Shown piece by piece: positions 36,023-48,638 of a DNA stretch of 64,000 nt. The notes beneath the pieces were generated by a model, which saw only the letters and a program-made list of their open reading frames with translations, did not search any database and was not told the origin of the DNA. Within the stretch, counting starts at the first letter, position 1, and the number at the start of each line of letters is the position of its first letter. The DNA lies in assembly GCA_034008185.1 (NCBI GenBank), contig CM067086.1, forward strand, positions 41,124,507 through 41,188,506, given 5' to 3'. The position numbers were made by a program, and so were the translations under genes. This DNA comes from Gorsachius magnificus. Lineage: Eukaryota > Chordata > Aves > Pelecaniformes > Ardeidae.

Positions 36023-38477
36023 CTACTAACATAGATTTTCACTTTGCATCTTAGCCCCTTGACAGCTTTTCATTCAGACAGTCTGAAAATACTTTCTTCT
36101 TATCCCAGGTTATTTTGTTTTACTTCTTACAAAAGGATGTTAGGTCAACTGTTTCTCATGACTAGCTACCCTTTAAAGGAAAAAGAAAACCATGCAGAGT
36201 CAGCATAGCCAATTCTATCACGCTCTTTCCTTCATTGTTTCATAGATACGTTCAAACCTGACAGCGAGTTATGAGTAGGTTCAAGAGTTTAATTTCTAAG
36301 ACTGGTCAATTTTTCTTGCCTCCTTGCAGGAGGAGCTGAAGAGCATGCTGTTATAGATATGTGCTTGTCTGCTGAGAGCTGGTCTGAGGCCACCAACTTG
36401 TGTCATAGTTCTCAAGTAGAAATGTGAGCTCAACTCAAACTCCAGCTTGGTGGAAGAAGATTCTGCCACGTGTCACCAGTCCTTAGTTCCTTTCAACATC
36501 TAGTTTCTTTCAGCTTATGAATATCATATTTAAGTCATTTCCTTTCAAGGCATAGGAATCCTCCCTGTCTTCTTACTTAGAATAACTGTTACCTCTTTCC
36601 CTTTCTTCTCAGAAAAATTGCAGTTCCATCTTTCGTATTTTATGTTTCTAAATACCTGTTCAGTTTTCCTTGGTAAATTAGTCATACTGTTCTCCCTGCA
36701 AGTGCTCTGTAACACTGAGCCATTCAGGTTTCCCAAAAGATTAGAGAAACTGGGTTATTTGGCCCTACTACTAGCTTTTGAGGTTGTGGTTTTGTCACTA
36801 CCTGTAATGCTTTTCAAATTCTACACCTTCCATCTTGAGATTTCTTTTGGTTTCCCTAATGCACCATGGCATCTCCAAAGTGGAGTGAGAGTATTGAGAG
36901 ATTTCTTTCTTAGGATTTTTGTATTTTCTTCAGTAGTTTGCTAACACAAAATCAGTTGCCAGAGAATCACTTTTGTTGGTTATTATGACTTTCCTGGCAA
37001 CAGCAAGATGTGATCTTCTTATGTATCTTTAGTCAAGCTAAACCATCATTTCTTGGCTTAATGACAGAGGCAGTAATTCCTTCCCTTAGGTATATTTCCA
37101 TTTCTAGTGCCATTGTCTCAGTTTTAGTAATTAGTCTTTACTGAAATTTGTACCGCTAACACTTATATTTCTTAGACTTTATTATGATTATGTCAGCACT
37201 GTCCACAACACTGCGGTTATTTCGGCAGTAATTGCAGTGTTTTACTGAGCAGTAGTTAACATTTTTCAGAATTGCATCATAGAATATGCTAATACAATAT
37301 AAAATGATACATTATCTACTGTGTGGTCTTAAAGAGTAATAGGAGACATGAAGACATGAATGCCAATTAAATAATCTACTGAAATAACGTGATGATCTTT
37401 TCTCTGCGGTCTTCTTAAGCCTATATAAACAACCGTACTTTCTTGTGATGTTGAAGTGATGGTTGTAGAATTATGTTACTGTGAAAAATGATAGACAGAT
37501 CAAAATGCTGTAAATAAATAGATTTGAAGTCAGCAGAAAAGAGTCTTGGTGGAGGCACAGCCCCTATGTGTGAGGTTCAGCAAAGAGAGGAAGTGGGTGA
37601 GAGATAACACTCAATGACACCTTGAAAATGTTTCCATAACTCAGAATATAGTACTGGATAACAGGTACATCAGAAATAGATATATTGATATGCTTTGTGA
37701 ACAGGAAAAATGTCAGTGTTTAATTTTTTCTATGTATTTCTGAGTCAGTAATGAGATCTATTGTGAAAGTAATTTTTATTTGTCTTTCTATGTACTGTTG
37801 ATTATTTCTAAGTCCATATATGGGATTTTCAGCCAGAGTTAGCTTGGATATTGCTAGCAGTGTGCGGGGGGGTATTTATTTATTTATTTTGTTATCCGTA
37901 GCCTTTAAAACCTGAAATCAACTATAAAGATAGGCAAAATATGCTTAGTGTGTATTTTTTACTAGAAAATGGAAGCATAAAACAAAAGCTGGTCTACTTC
38001 ATTTATTCATTATTGGGAGAAAATGTGTTGAAATTCTGCATCTTTTCTTGTTGCTTTTCTGTTTGACACTACTTACGCACTGCAAATTGGAAATTGTTTT
38101 TATTTCCCAATTTAGAAATCTGTTACTCTTGTGCAGAGTACAAATCAGAAATTTTTTTTTCTACCTTCAGCACTTATGTAAAATTTTTATATATTCGCTG
38201 TGTGCGAAATAAGTGACTATGATATCTCCAGGCCATGGATAATCAAGCCCTTTTATGCTTTCAAATTTTGCCATAAAGCCAGGTTGTAAGCCACTTACTC
38301 TCTGCAAATCAGAAGGACCACTCATAAGAATTAACTGCTCATTTGTATGAGTACATAGATCTTTTTTCTGCCAAAGTAAATAGTTGAGATAAATATATGA
38401 AAATAAGGTTCAAGATTAAGGAAAAAAAAAATAAAAAAAATTAGTCCTACATAGAAGAATTTCGTCACTAATTTCTT
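36023..38477. other. single-copy DNA, nothing recognised
   Basis: No supported gene. The 108-codon frame at 36618-36944 has hydrophobic character but no family motif. A short ATTT repeat is at about 37873-37891. Confidence 0.5.
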
Positions 38478-38532
38478 CAGGAGAGGTCAGTTGTCTTCTA
38501 CCAGAAATTAGCCAGGAGAGGTCAGTTGTCTT
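38478..38532. repeat. 20-bp direct repeat, period 35
   Basis: The sequence CAGGAGAGGTCAGTTGTCTT occurs at 38478-38497 and exactly again at 38513-38532. The spacer holds CTACCAGAAATTAGC, so the unit appears to be a recent tandem duplication of about 35 bp with partial decay. Confidence 0.9.
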
Positions 38533-39023
38533 TTGTCTTGAATGTATTTTTTCGTTTTTAGTTTCATACAAGAATTCATTTAATTCCCAGGAGTACTGGC
38601 TTTGTTATCAAGATAATTCCATGTTTAACAGTTGCAGAGCTTTCATAGTCAATAGCCCAGTTATGTTGTGGGTTGTTTTATTTTAAATAAGAAGCTGCTA
38701 TTATTTCCTGTCACAAAAATTATATTTCTTTTTCCTTTCTGTCATTTGACAGTAAACTTTGTTAGTTATGAAACGAGATCATTCTGTGTATTATATGAGT
38801 CACTTACTATTAGTCTCACTTTTTATGCAATTGAATTTGCCTTTTTTCTTCACTGGTGGGAATATGAGTTTATTGTTTTGGACTCCTGCTCCAAGAGAGA
38901 GGGGGGATGCTAGTGGCATAACTGGAGGGAATATTTTTTATCCTTTTCCACTGTATACTTGTGGGCTTGTTGAAGGACAGAAGATTTTTATTATTTTTTT
39001 TCCCCCAACAGGACATGCTGGTG

Positions 39024-39024
<1 letters not shown>

Positions 39025-39056
<32 letters not shown>
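39025..39056. repeat. T32 homopolymer
   Basis: Thirty-two uninterrupted T, followed by CCTTCCCCAGCAG, so it extends a pyrimidine tract ending in an AG. It produces runs of phenylalanine or lysine in spurious frames. Confidence 0.95.
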
Positions 39057-39059
39057 CCT

Positions 39060-39400
39060 TCCCCAGCAGAGGAAATCTCACACTTCTGGCACTTTGACAC
39101 ATCACTGGCTGTTAGAGAACATGGAGCCCCTGTTTACTGCTGTTTCTTGAGTCTTAAACAGCCCTCCACTGCTTTTATTATACCATTAATTGCACTTAAT
39201 GCAGCTGCATTTCTAGTACGCTTGGCTAAGCTCTGAAAATTAAGTAGAGGGTACTTTGTTATAAAATTCACTGTAATGAGCTCTGGTGGGACAGGGTCTG
39301 TTAAGTTTGAAATTACCTCAGGCCATTTCCAGAGGACTTCTTAAAATATTTCACATCTATAAAAGTTTGCAACTAGATAAATAGCCAAAGGTATGGTTGA
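39060..39400. promoter_or_regulatory. candidate conserved non-coding element
   Basis: Immediately after the T32 tract lies a well-mixed, non-repetitive stretch: CTGTTTACTGCTG (forkhead-like), CCATTAATTGCACTTAATGC (two homeodomain cores) and CTAGTACGCTTGGC, then AATGAGCTCTGGTGGG. No splice-bounded open frame fits it. It looks like constrained regulatory DNA, an inference from composition. Confidence 0.33.
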
Positions 39401-39619
39401 GAAGCAAAAAAAAAAACTGCAGCCCCACAATATGCACTGAATGAAATATGAACATTTTTAATACCAAATTGTTACATTTATTTTAAACATTTATTATCTT
39501 AAGTAATTTGTTAAACAGAAAGTGTTCAAGCCAACAGCATGTAAATTGTAGGTGTTTGGTTGACACAGTGGTTCTTATGCATACTCTTTTTGCTTTTGGT
39601 TTCTTAATCCAGACCATGC

Positions 39620-40440
39620 ATTCATGAAACTGGAATAAATTTAGGACTCCCTCTGGGTTTACATAAATTGGTTCAAGAAGGGGTCACACCTCTCAGTACA
39701 AAAACCTTATAAGAACTGCTGCAACTATTAGCCAATTAGCTTAATGTTACAACTAACAGCCTGTACTGAGTACTGATCTCTGGTATCTGCCTAAATAAAT
39801 GACTAATACGCCTTCAATTCCCTTAGTGTTCTGCAGCTATATGACCGCTGTAATGCTTTGCGGCTAATAAAATTTCAGATTGACTAATTTATTGGGTAGC
39901 TTTACCAAAACATCCAAGTAATCCTTTATATACTCATTAGAAACGGGTCCAAAATTAATTCTCTGAGGACTAAGTAGAAAAGTCTCCCTGGGATCAGCAT
40001 CGCTGAGCTTTAGATACATTGGCACAAATCGGGTGGAGGATCTTCTGTGGTTTTAGTGCAGCAATTTATCTACGTTTTGTAGTTAAACTTTAAGCACAAG
40101 GTAATTAGAGGCCCCCAAGCTTGAAATTCATGCACCTTTTTTTTTCCCTTTAATAGACTCTATACAAGCCTGCCAAGCTGAGTATTTGGCGGATCCGAGT
40201 TGTATGGGGAAGCTCTGTACCAAACTTCCAGATAGGTTAAAATCCTAAAACTGTTTTCTTTTGTCTTGAGATTTTGCATGTAGAAATGGTTAGGAAGTCT
40301 GTTTGTTACCGAGGGTCAGCCTGCAGCCTATTGTGCCATGCAGAAATATTCACTAGTCAATAATCAAATACACTGTGGCCATTAAGTACTGCACCTGTTG
40401 TCCAGATGGGCTAACAATAAACATGACACAGTCAATCATG
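39620..40440. promoter_or_regulatory. candidate conserved non-coding region, ~800 bp
   Basis: A long repeat-free block contains many TAAT-type cores (GCCAATTAGCTTAATG, GACTAATTTATTGG, AAGGTAATTAGAGG) together with retained CpGs (TACGCC, GACCGC, TGCGGC, AAACGGG, CATCGCTG, AAATCGGG, GGCGGATCCGAG). CpG retention in otherwise AT-rich sequence suggests constraint. It may be several elements close together, continuing to the CAGTCAATCATG near 40430. No alignment was made. Confidence 0.35.
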
Positions 40441-41699
40441 CTTGCAGAATAGGGTGGACAGAAGGCTTTGGGGGATGTTTCCAGCATCTTCCTCTGTTTA
40501 TCTAGACCTTTATGTCTATACTATTATGTGGATGGGAGTATCTGGGTTAGTGCATTTCAATCTGGAAATCACTCCAGCAAGATATTCCAAGGGGCTCCAT
40601 GGAGTTTTGTGTTTCTCTTGGGTTTTAAACTGAAATGGCATCTCTTTTTATTAACTAAGAAAACTACTATTTGACAAAGAATGGAGCAATAAATCTCTGC
40701 ATGTTGAGAAACATTAAATACCATCAAAATTGTTCTAACTTTAAATGCAAATAAAGCTTGTTCTCCCTGCTAAACTTCATCCATAACAGGATATATTTAG
40801 AGCTATGAATCATTTATTAGTTTAGATAATTTTATATTATGACAAGTTACTGAACACACAATTATGTGTAGTACTGAAGTATAAAACATATATAAACCCA
40901 CCTTTATTGAATAACTCCTTTACAAAAAGGTTTTGGACAAGAAGTACTTCAAAAGTCATAGAAGCCCATACCCCATTTCTCTCCTAGGAACATCCTTTAC
41001 TGGATGAACGATTTGCAGAAAGGCGAGATTAAAAGGTTTTACTTGAACTTGAATAGGGATCTACCCTGCACACTATTTCAAATATACTTCTTGTCCTATT
41101 AGCTTCTGTACTTGACTTATTGCAGGAAGTTTACCAACGTGCTTAAATTTAAAAATGCACATCTAAGTATTTTTTGGATCAAGGCATGACGTACTGGGGG
41201 GATTGCTAAAGATTCACTTCACTCACAGTTTTGGAAAATAGTTACTTAGTATTTATTTACTTTTTGGAAGTAAGTGACTAGTGAAAATTTATTGTTTTAA
41301 GTCAGCTCCAAACATCCTTTTAAGTTTGTCAAACTCATAAACCTAAATAATTTTAGTTCAGTAAACTGAAGGATGAAATTCAGAAACAATTAATAAATCA
41401 GTTTAAATATTTCCAGGACTTGCCAAAAAGGCTTGATGCCAGACACACAGTAGTTTTCAGTAAGTTTAATGCAATATGATATGGACTTGGAGTGTTGTAC
41501 AGGAGCTAGTGTGAAATGAGTTAGGAGTAAGAAGACAGTCTCAAACTGGATAGTCAACAGATGCAAAAGCGTATGATCAGCAAGTGCTAGTATTTGGTCT
41601 CTTGCCTGTTGATATTATGGGCAAGAATGTCCAAATTAAGCACATTGCCTTTGCAATGTTACCTGAAGTTGTGCTCTGGTGCCGCTTCCCATCATTCAT
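40441..41699. other. single-copy DNA, nothing recognised
   Basis: I see no supported gene or repeat. Small frames at 40442-40674 overlap in two frames and lack motifs. Confidence 0.5.
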
Positions 41700-41735
41700 G
41701 TGGTTCCAGAGGAAGAAACAGATGAATAGGCCCAA

Positions 41736-42258
41736 GTGAACCTCATGGAGTTCAAGAACTCCAAATGCAAGGTCCTGCACCTGGGGCAGGGAAGTCCCCA
41801 ATATCAGTACAGACTGGGGAATGGATTGATTGAGAATAGCCCTGTGGAAAAGACTTGGAGTGTACTGGTGGATGAAAAATTGGATATGAGCCGGAAATGT
41901 GCACTCGCGGCCCAGAATGCCAACCGTATGCTGGGCTGCATAATGAGGAGCATGGCCAACATATCAACAGAGGTGATTTTCCTCCTCTACTCTGGCTCTC
42001 ATGAGACCCCATCTGGAGTAACGCATCCAGCTCTGGGGTCCCCAGTGCAAGAAAGTCATGGACCTATTAGAGTGGATACAGAGGAGGGTCACAAAAATGA
42101 TTACAGGGCTGGAACACCTCTCCTACAAAAAAAAGCTGAGAGAGTTGGAGTTGTTCAGCCTGGAGAAGAGAAGGCTCTGGAGAGACCTTATTGTGGCTTT
42201 TCAATATATAAAGGGAGTTTATAAGAAAGATGGAGGAAGATTTTTTTACCAGGGCTTG
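41736..42258 (+). pseudogene. CR1 reverse-transcriptase C-terminal part, broken
   Basis: This is the decayed C-terminal polymerase frame of the CR1 copy. From 41736 to about 41990 it reads KCKVLHLG...VLVDEKLDMSRKCALAAQ. Then a frameshift moves the conserved LMRPHLE...QLWGPQCKKVMDLLEW block into another frame, where an in-frame TAA at 42019-42021 stands in place of a usually aromatic residue. The second frame (42058-42258) continues IQRRVTKMITGLEHLSY and LELFSLEKRRLWRDL. The palm catalytic motifs lie upstream and are missing. It is non-functional. Confidence 0.9.
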
Positions 42259-42270
42259 TAGTGACAGGAC

Positions 42271-42460
42271 TGTTATAGAATAAGTTCGATTAACTGTATT
42301 ATTCTCTCTGAATAGTCTCATTTACCATTAGTAGCACCCAGCTCAAGCTGTAACCTGAGAACTAAGAAAAGAGGAATTGGAAACCTTTATTTGGACTTTA
42401 TTAGGTGGGATCCTAGGGTCGGACCCCGTTACAGTGGCCAGCGTGCATAAATCCATACCA
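42271..42460 (-). mobile_element. short LTR-like insertion nested in CR1
   Basis: A 190-bp foreign block interrupts the CR1 sequence exactly where other copies read continuously (...GACAGGACAAGGG...). It begins TGTTATAG and ends ATACCA, giving TG...CA termini, with GGAC directly repeated on both sides (42267-42270 and 42461-42464; the repeat extends to CAGGAC if the last two bases are counted as target). On the minus strand it carries two AATAAAG signals (complements at 42385-42391 and 42396-42402), so the LTR is probably in minus orientation. A 4-bp duplication would fit a gammaretrovirus-like ERV, 6 bp an ERVK/betaretrovirus-like one. The length is short for an LTR, so an internal deletion is possible. 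The family was not identified. Confidence 0.7.
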
Positions 42461-42530
42461 GGACAAGGGATAACAGTTTTAAACTGAAAGAGAGTAGATT
42501 TAGATTGGGCATAAGGAGGAGTGTGGTTTA

Positions 42531-45500
42531 GATTATTCTGAATTCTTCCTTTCAGTTTACATTCTTCAAATTATTTTTTCCTTTATTACGAGCGTTTTGA
42601 TTTTCAGTCTATTCTTTCTGCCATCCACTTTTCCTTTTATCTATAAAGAAGCCACTACTCTTTTTTTCTGAAGTCATCAGTCACCAAAATAAGCCTTTCT
42701 CTTCAGAAGACATCTGTCCGTGAGCTGTCGCAGCAATGTCTGTCTTTGCCTCTTCCAGCCATGTAGGTGCCTCTTCATTCCTCAGATTCCTCCTCTCCTG
42801 TAGAAGGAGGAGTCACTATTATGTGAAAATTATTCTCAGAGAAGTTTGAAACAGAATTTTTCAGTGATACTTTTGGAAAAGTTGGGGCAGTTTTGCTCAA
42901 TAGTTAATTTTTCTAATGCATTCTCCACCTTATTTGTGGAGAGAAGTAGAATATACCTTACAATAATATTGCATTTGTAAGTCAAAGCCTTTGCATTGAA
43001 AGACTTGTTTCTCAGTATTCACAGAAAATAACTCACTGCATTTCTGACTTGTCCTCCTACAGTGTTTTTGAGTGGAAATGTATTTTTTACAGGTAAATTT
43101 CTCAGATTTTCAGGTATTAGTAACAAAATCAGGTGGTGTTTGATGTACAGCAGACAATTTAAAATAATCCAAAACGCCCTTAAACTAGCACATTTGTAAT
43201 GAAAAATGTCAGAATACAAACTGCCTTCTAGAAGGTTACTAAAATAAATAAGAAAAATCTATAAACAGTGTCAGGTGTTACTCATTAGTTTTTTCTGCAG
43301 GATGTATAAAGGTTGTGGGTGACAGGAGAGAAAAAAGTGTGTTCTGTGTTGACTTTGAGCTGTCTTCATTCAACTCTCTGTTTGTTTAATTATCATATTG
43401 TATTATACTCTGGAAAAAAAAAAGTCTTTTCTGTTTAAATTAATAAGCTTCAGTTACAAATTACATGGTTGTGAAAATCTAGTTCTTCAGCTGGACTGAG
43501 GCAGCACGAGAAATAATATGTTTAAGAATTAAAGGTGATGTTGGAAAGCAGCAAAATATGAACAGAATTTCAAGGATATTATTTCAGTAAAATCTCAGCT
43601 CACAAACTATTGAGCTGTTATATCAAGCAAATTATTTCACTTTATAGCAAATGCATACGTGTATTACCTTAAGTTTGGTGGGTGTATAATAAAATGTAAT
43701 TGTTGAGAAACTATCTAAATGCAATATGTTATCAGTATAATTGTAAGAATTCTTAAGAAATAATTCTTAATAATTCTTAAGAAAAAAAAGAAAAAAAGAG
43801 ATATATTTATCAGTGCTCACAAAAGTGAGAAAGAACTGATTTGAAGACTTAGAGTGTTATCTTGCAAAATGAAACTTTGCCCTCAAAGTCGAGGTAACCA
43901 TCTGTGTCCATGTCTGATTCAAGTACTGTGTGGGGAATGAATTCTGATGCCTTTAAGTTCATTTGCTAAAGAATACGAAAATATCTGGCTAGCATAACCC
44001 ACTGAACTTTGGTGGTTAAGGTGTTCAAGGTATATTTTGAACTGTGAATGCCATGCTTCTTGTCTTACAGCAGGACAGGCTTGACTTTTTCAGGTAGTAA
44101 GTGTGAATCTTATCTATGACATGATCAAATAAAAGGATTATTTTCCCTCAGTGCAGAAATAGTCTTGAGCTAAATTAATTCCTGATGCTAATGAATGCAA
44201 CTCTGCTGAAGTGAATGTTGTGCCTACACACAATGTTCTCTTTGGCTGTAGAGAATTTGCTTCCTGTTTTCTCATTTCTAAGCTCTTGCTTCCATAACTA
44301 TTCTGGCTGTCTTCTGATCAAACTTTTCTATAGGTCCCTAGTAGGCACTCTCCAAAGGTGAAGGAAACTGGACTGTTCTCAAGTGACTGTTATAAAAGAT
44401 CGTACTGCATATAAAAGGGGAAACACAAGTCATGTTCTGGAGCCAATAATAATAATAACAGAAAATATGTTAACTTCTTATTTCTAATTTATTTTCAACC
44501 TCGTTCATCATGAACTGTATGAATTCTTTTAACCTTAATAAAAATTTAAAGACCATATCGTTATTTCCAGTAAAGATTTAACTATCCTTCTTACTAGTTA
44601 TTGGGATTTCCACAAAATTCTGTTTCCTTAAAAACTGCTGAAACAGACTCTTACAAACGGTAGCACACTTTTTATATTAAGGACCTGATCCAAAGTGCTG
44701 GAAAGTCTTTTCCTTTCCTTATAGGGGCTTTGGATCAACCCTTTTTTTTTTATTTTTTATAAGCAGCAGTGCTTTTCAAAACAAGCAGTTCCATCTCCCA
44801 GTTGTAAGGACTTAACCAGTATTCTGATGGGCATGACCAATTCCCTTGAAGACTGCTTCATTAGAACTTGGGGTTTTCTGGTGTAGCTTATGCATGGTCA
44901 TTTTTCAGTCCTCAGCAATTCAGAAATACTATTTTAGCTCTTATAAAACTTCTTGGTGAAAATTTCTTTTTTTTTTTTTTCCTAGTGAGAAAATAAGAAC
45001 CAGTTGTAATAGATTTTAAGCATTTGTTATAGTTCTACTACAGCTGGTCTTGGTAATCTCTTTACATTTCTTCAGTTATTTTTTGAAATCACCAAATTCT
45101 CAATAGTTGCATTTTCTTGCAGTGTCCCTTATGAACGGAGAGAAGCAGCAGCTGTAAGACAAGCAAAAATAATTAACTAGTGGCACAGTTGGTTCTTACC
45201 AGAATCCTCAGTTAATTACATGGTTCAGTTTTGGCAACTAATACAGATTTCTTCCCTGAAAATGTGGATTGATTGCAGACTTCTACCCAGTCTCACTTCA
45301 TTTATGAATCTTCATTATATCTTTTTCTAACTGCCTCACAAAAAGAAAAAAAGGCATGTAGCGTACAAACAAATCCACCACCTGCATGCACCAGTTATAA
45401 AACCAAGTCTGTAAAAGCAGGAAAGCCCTAAATTCACCTTAGAACCAGAAACAATTCTAAATAGTTGTGCACTTGGATTTGTTTCAGTATGTCGCCTACT

Positions 45501-48500
45501 TTGGTAGGATAATGATGCATTAATCAGTAATTGTCTGGTTACATCATAGCTGGGTTTTGTATTCCCCTGGTGAATGCAACTCCTATGCTTGCCAATAGCA
45601 ATGTTTGATGTATTTTTTTTTTTAATTTTTAGTGTTCATTTAACATAAGGGGTCTGTTCTTAGTGTTGTCCTTAGACAGGGGGCTTCCTTTTACTTAGCC
45701 TGTGATAGTATGACAGAAAAAAGTGAGTGTGCTAGGAGTGCAGGTGACCAAAACCTATAACTGCTTGCATCAGGTGCTGCAGGGTTTTCTTTCTCCTTTG
45801 CTACTGTTCTGTAGCCCTTGTTTTGAATTTAAATGACTATATCAAATGTGAAATTTGCCTTTTTTTTGGTGCCTGATACTGAGTGTTGAACATATTACCT
45901 AAGCTGTTACTTTCTAAAATTACATTCCACTTGCTGTCAGAAGAGGTTATATGTATTTCTTAAGAAAATTCAGTGGGCGGTTGTAGCCACATAGTGAAGG
46001 GTTGGCTTCCTGTGCAGACAGTTGTGAAATGCCTAGCCTTAGCATCCCACTTGGCAGTGGTAACATAGCCCTTGTGGCATACAGTATCTTCTTAGGCCAT
46101 TAACAGTTAAGTATTTAAATCTTCAAGTACTGTGGATATACCAATAAAAGTTCACATCTGTTACTCCACCAATAGTAATGAGAAGCTAATGGAAACAATG
46201 CCAGTTGTAAAGCATCTTATTACAGATGAAGTAAGCAATTTTTGTCTGTCAGGAGTCGTATTTTTCCACTGAGCACTGAAAAAAGTTAGGTTTGTCCATT
46301 AAACTGTGCAGTGAACCCACCAATATAGAGGGAGAAGTAAGAAAGGAAAAGAGGGCTATGCAAGAGAGCAGACCTCTGTATAGGAGGGTCTCGTTAAGGG
46401 AAGCTGGATGTGTTTCACTCTTAGTAAAAACAGGGAGGATGTGAATCACAGCTTGCACATTTGCAGCACACCCACTGTCTAAGGCATAAAAAGGCAATTG
46501 TATTGGCTCTAAGGAGAAGCAGCTTGCCTGTTTTGTTCACAGAAGATTCTGAAATAAAAATAACACTGCCAAGATTTAAGACAACAAAAAAGGGGAGACG
46601 TAACAAAGCCAGATTTCTCCTCCTTGACTTTCAGAAATATATTACACCTTGCTTCATGTAGATCGAACAGCTTTTGGTCCCCTTGACATACTAGTGGCAT
46701 ATGAAAGCCCTGTGGATGGATGGAGCGTTAGATTGGAAGTAATAAGGTTGTGCCTGACTTACCTCCGCATTTGTAGCAGATGTTACAAATGTCATAACAT
46801 GAACCTTTGGGATCAGACTGGAAAAAAAAGCAAGACAACAGATGTAGGCCTCTTAGTTGTACCAGCAAGTATAGTCTGACACTATATAACACTGTTCTGA
46901 CTTGATGTTAATACCCTGTCCTCCTCCTGAGAACAGAATCAGTGACACTAACCATTTCTGTAGCACTGAAGCTGGAAAGGGGTGACAGCAGTTTTCTTCT
47001 CAGAGGAATGTTAATACTAGTTTAAAAATAAGACAATAGAACTGTTACTCCAGTGTCTTATTGTTATATCTAAATAAGTAATCCATACTCATCACCCATT
47101 TGGGCAGGCAACTGAATTTTAAGGAATTTCCTCATGCTATCATGATGTTTATGCATTTTTCCACTGGTAGAGCCAAGTCTTGCAGAGTGGGTATTTGTCG
47201 AAAGCACTGCTTATTCCTAGGTTTTTAAGCCCTTGATTCACCCCGCTTTTGTGTGTGTCTCTTCCTTGCCTCACACATCTGTCTCTACTTTGCCTCTTTC
47301 TCTTCCATATTCCTGTAGACTTTTTTTCCCCATCTCTTTACAGCAATTGGATTTCCTGGGAAGCTCCTATCTCACTTTAATTATTGAATCCAATTTCATT
47401 AAAGCTACAGTAATATCTAAAGCATCTTTTACTTGCAGCTGTCTCTACCAGCACTTTCTCAGCCATCCCATCTAATTTTTTGACAGTTTTCAAAACATTT
47501 TTGTGCTTCTTTTCACATTGCCCCTTATTTGTGACTCATCCTCTCTGGGCTGAAATGTAAAGCCATTTTTCTCTTTAAGACTGCTGCCATCTAATAATAT
47601 TGACCTATGGTTGAAGAATAGGTAGAGTTATCTGCTGCTTATTGTATCTGTTTGTGAGTGCGCCATATAAGTGAACAGTCTGTATTCAGATGACAATTGT
47701 TATTTACATTCTGTATAAATTCTTCCTCCACCTACATTTTTGGGAGCAAAAGACAACATGATTATTTGTAAAACGATCAGTATAAAGTGAGTTTGACCCT
47801 AGGAGGTAGCTCTAATTCACTTGTATCAGAGATATTGGTCCCTCCTTTCCACATCGGAGTGCGTTTTGCTGCCTTAGGTAGAAGCTAATGGCCTGAGTGA
47901 ATGTTAATATTTACCCTTAATTGTTTTATGGGTGGTGTAGTTCTTTTGTTTCTCCCGCTATTGATTTTAAAGGAAATTATGTGTTCTTTACTTTCTGCAC
48001 TGTCTTCTGCATGGTGGAGGCTGCATGAAGTTATTCCTTCTCCTGTTTCTCAGGAGCTTTGGCCAATGTTCCTGTATTTCATGGGAGGGGAAGAAAATTA
48101 ATGCAGGAGTGCAGACCCTTGTATTTTTTCCCTGTGCTTCAATTTAAAGCAGTTGTGATTCTCTCTGCCACATCACTCCCTCAGGTGCTGCCATTCTTGA
48201 ACTGGAGGCTTAGCCCTCTCCCTGAAGAATTTCATTGTCAAGGAGAAGAGTGGGGGTTCTCCCATGAAGAATTTTAATCACCCTGTCTGTAGCCCTTTTG
48301 AAGGAGGCACAATAGTTCCTATAGTAACTACTACAGTGTGGGAGAAAGGCCAGTGCTCCCTCCCCCAGCCACAGATGGAGAACTCACTTTGCTTAGATGA
48401 CTGGAAATTCTTGCACAGCAAAGACTGCATCCTCCACAGTGAAAAGAAAAATCTCTGAAATAAACTCTTAAAAAAGTGCTAATTAAGAAACAGTGCTAGT

Positions 48501-48638
48501 TATCAAGTGGAGAACATAAAAATCTCGAATATACCTATTGTTTAGGTGCGTTTAACTTTCATTCTTGAGGTTTTTAATGTTAAGAAGTTCAGAAAAGAAA
48601 AAGGAGACATTAGGACCTAAGAAATCTTGTCTTCTCCT
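42531..48638. other. single-copy DNA, nothing recognised except simple repeats
   Basis: No supported gene, RNA gene or dispersed repeat. T-rich runs occur near 44740-44760, 44968-44981 and 45612-45632. Overlapping small frames on both strands at 46249-46879 have no recognisable domain. Confidence 0.45.
43750..43783. repeat. duplicated TTCTTAAGAA palindrome
   Basis: The palindrome TTCTTAAGAA occurs at 43750-43759 and 43774-43783, with a tandem TAATTCTTAA (43761-43780) between and overlapping. A purine run follows. It is probably slippage-type local expansion. Confidence 0.85.

Larger units (their letters stand above)
41700..42530 (+). mobile_element. CR1 LINE fragment, second subfamily, interrupted by an LTR
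   Basis: A 5'- and 3'-truncated CR1 copy. It begins near AACCTCATGGAGTTCAAGAA and matches the CR1 type whose reading frame contains QYRLGNG.IENSP.EK, followed by CALAAQNANRMLGCI. The sequence continues through the LFSLEKRRLWRDL block to 42270, is broken by 190 foreign bases, and resumes at 42461 with ACAAGGGATAACAGTTTTAA up to about 42530. It lacks the 3' UTR and octamer end. It is a different subfamily from the copy at 1-1159, as the spacer residues and 3' blocks differ. Confidence 0.9.

Noticed and set aside
37871..37891. ATTT microsatellite
   Set aside because: Too short to be notable.
38870..39236. Frames with long phenylalanine or lysine runs
   Set aside because: They are translations of the T32 homopolymer and have no coding support.
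46673..46688. TTTTGGTCCCCTTGAC resembles the start of miR-133
   Set aside because: Only about a dozen leading bases agree, the rest of the mature sequence does not, and no pairing arm for a hairpin is seen nearby.
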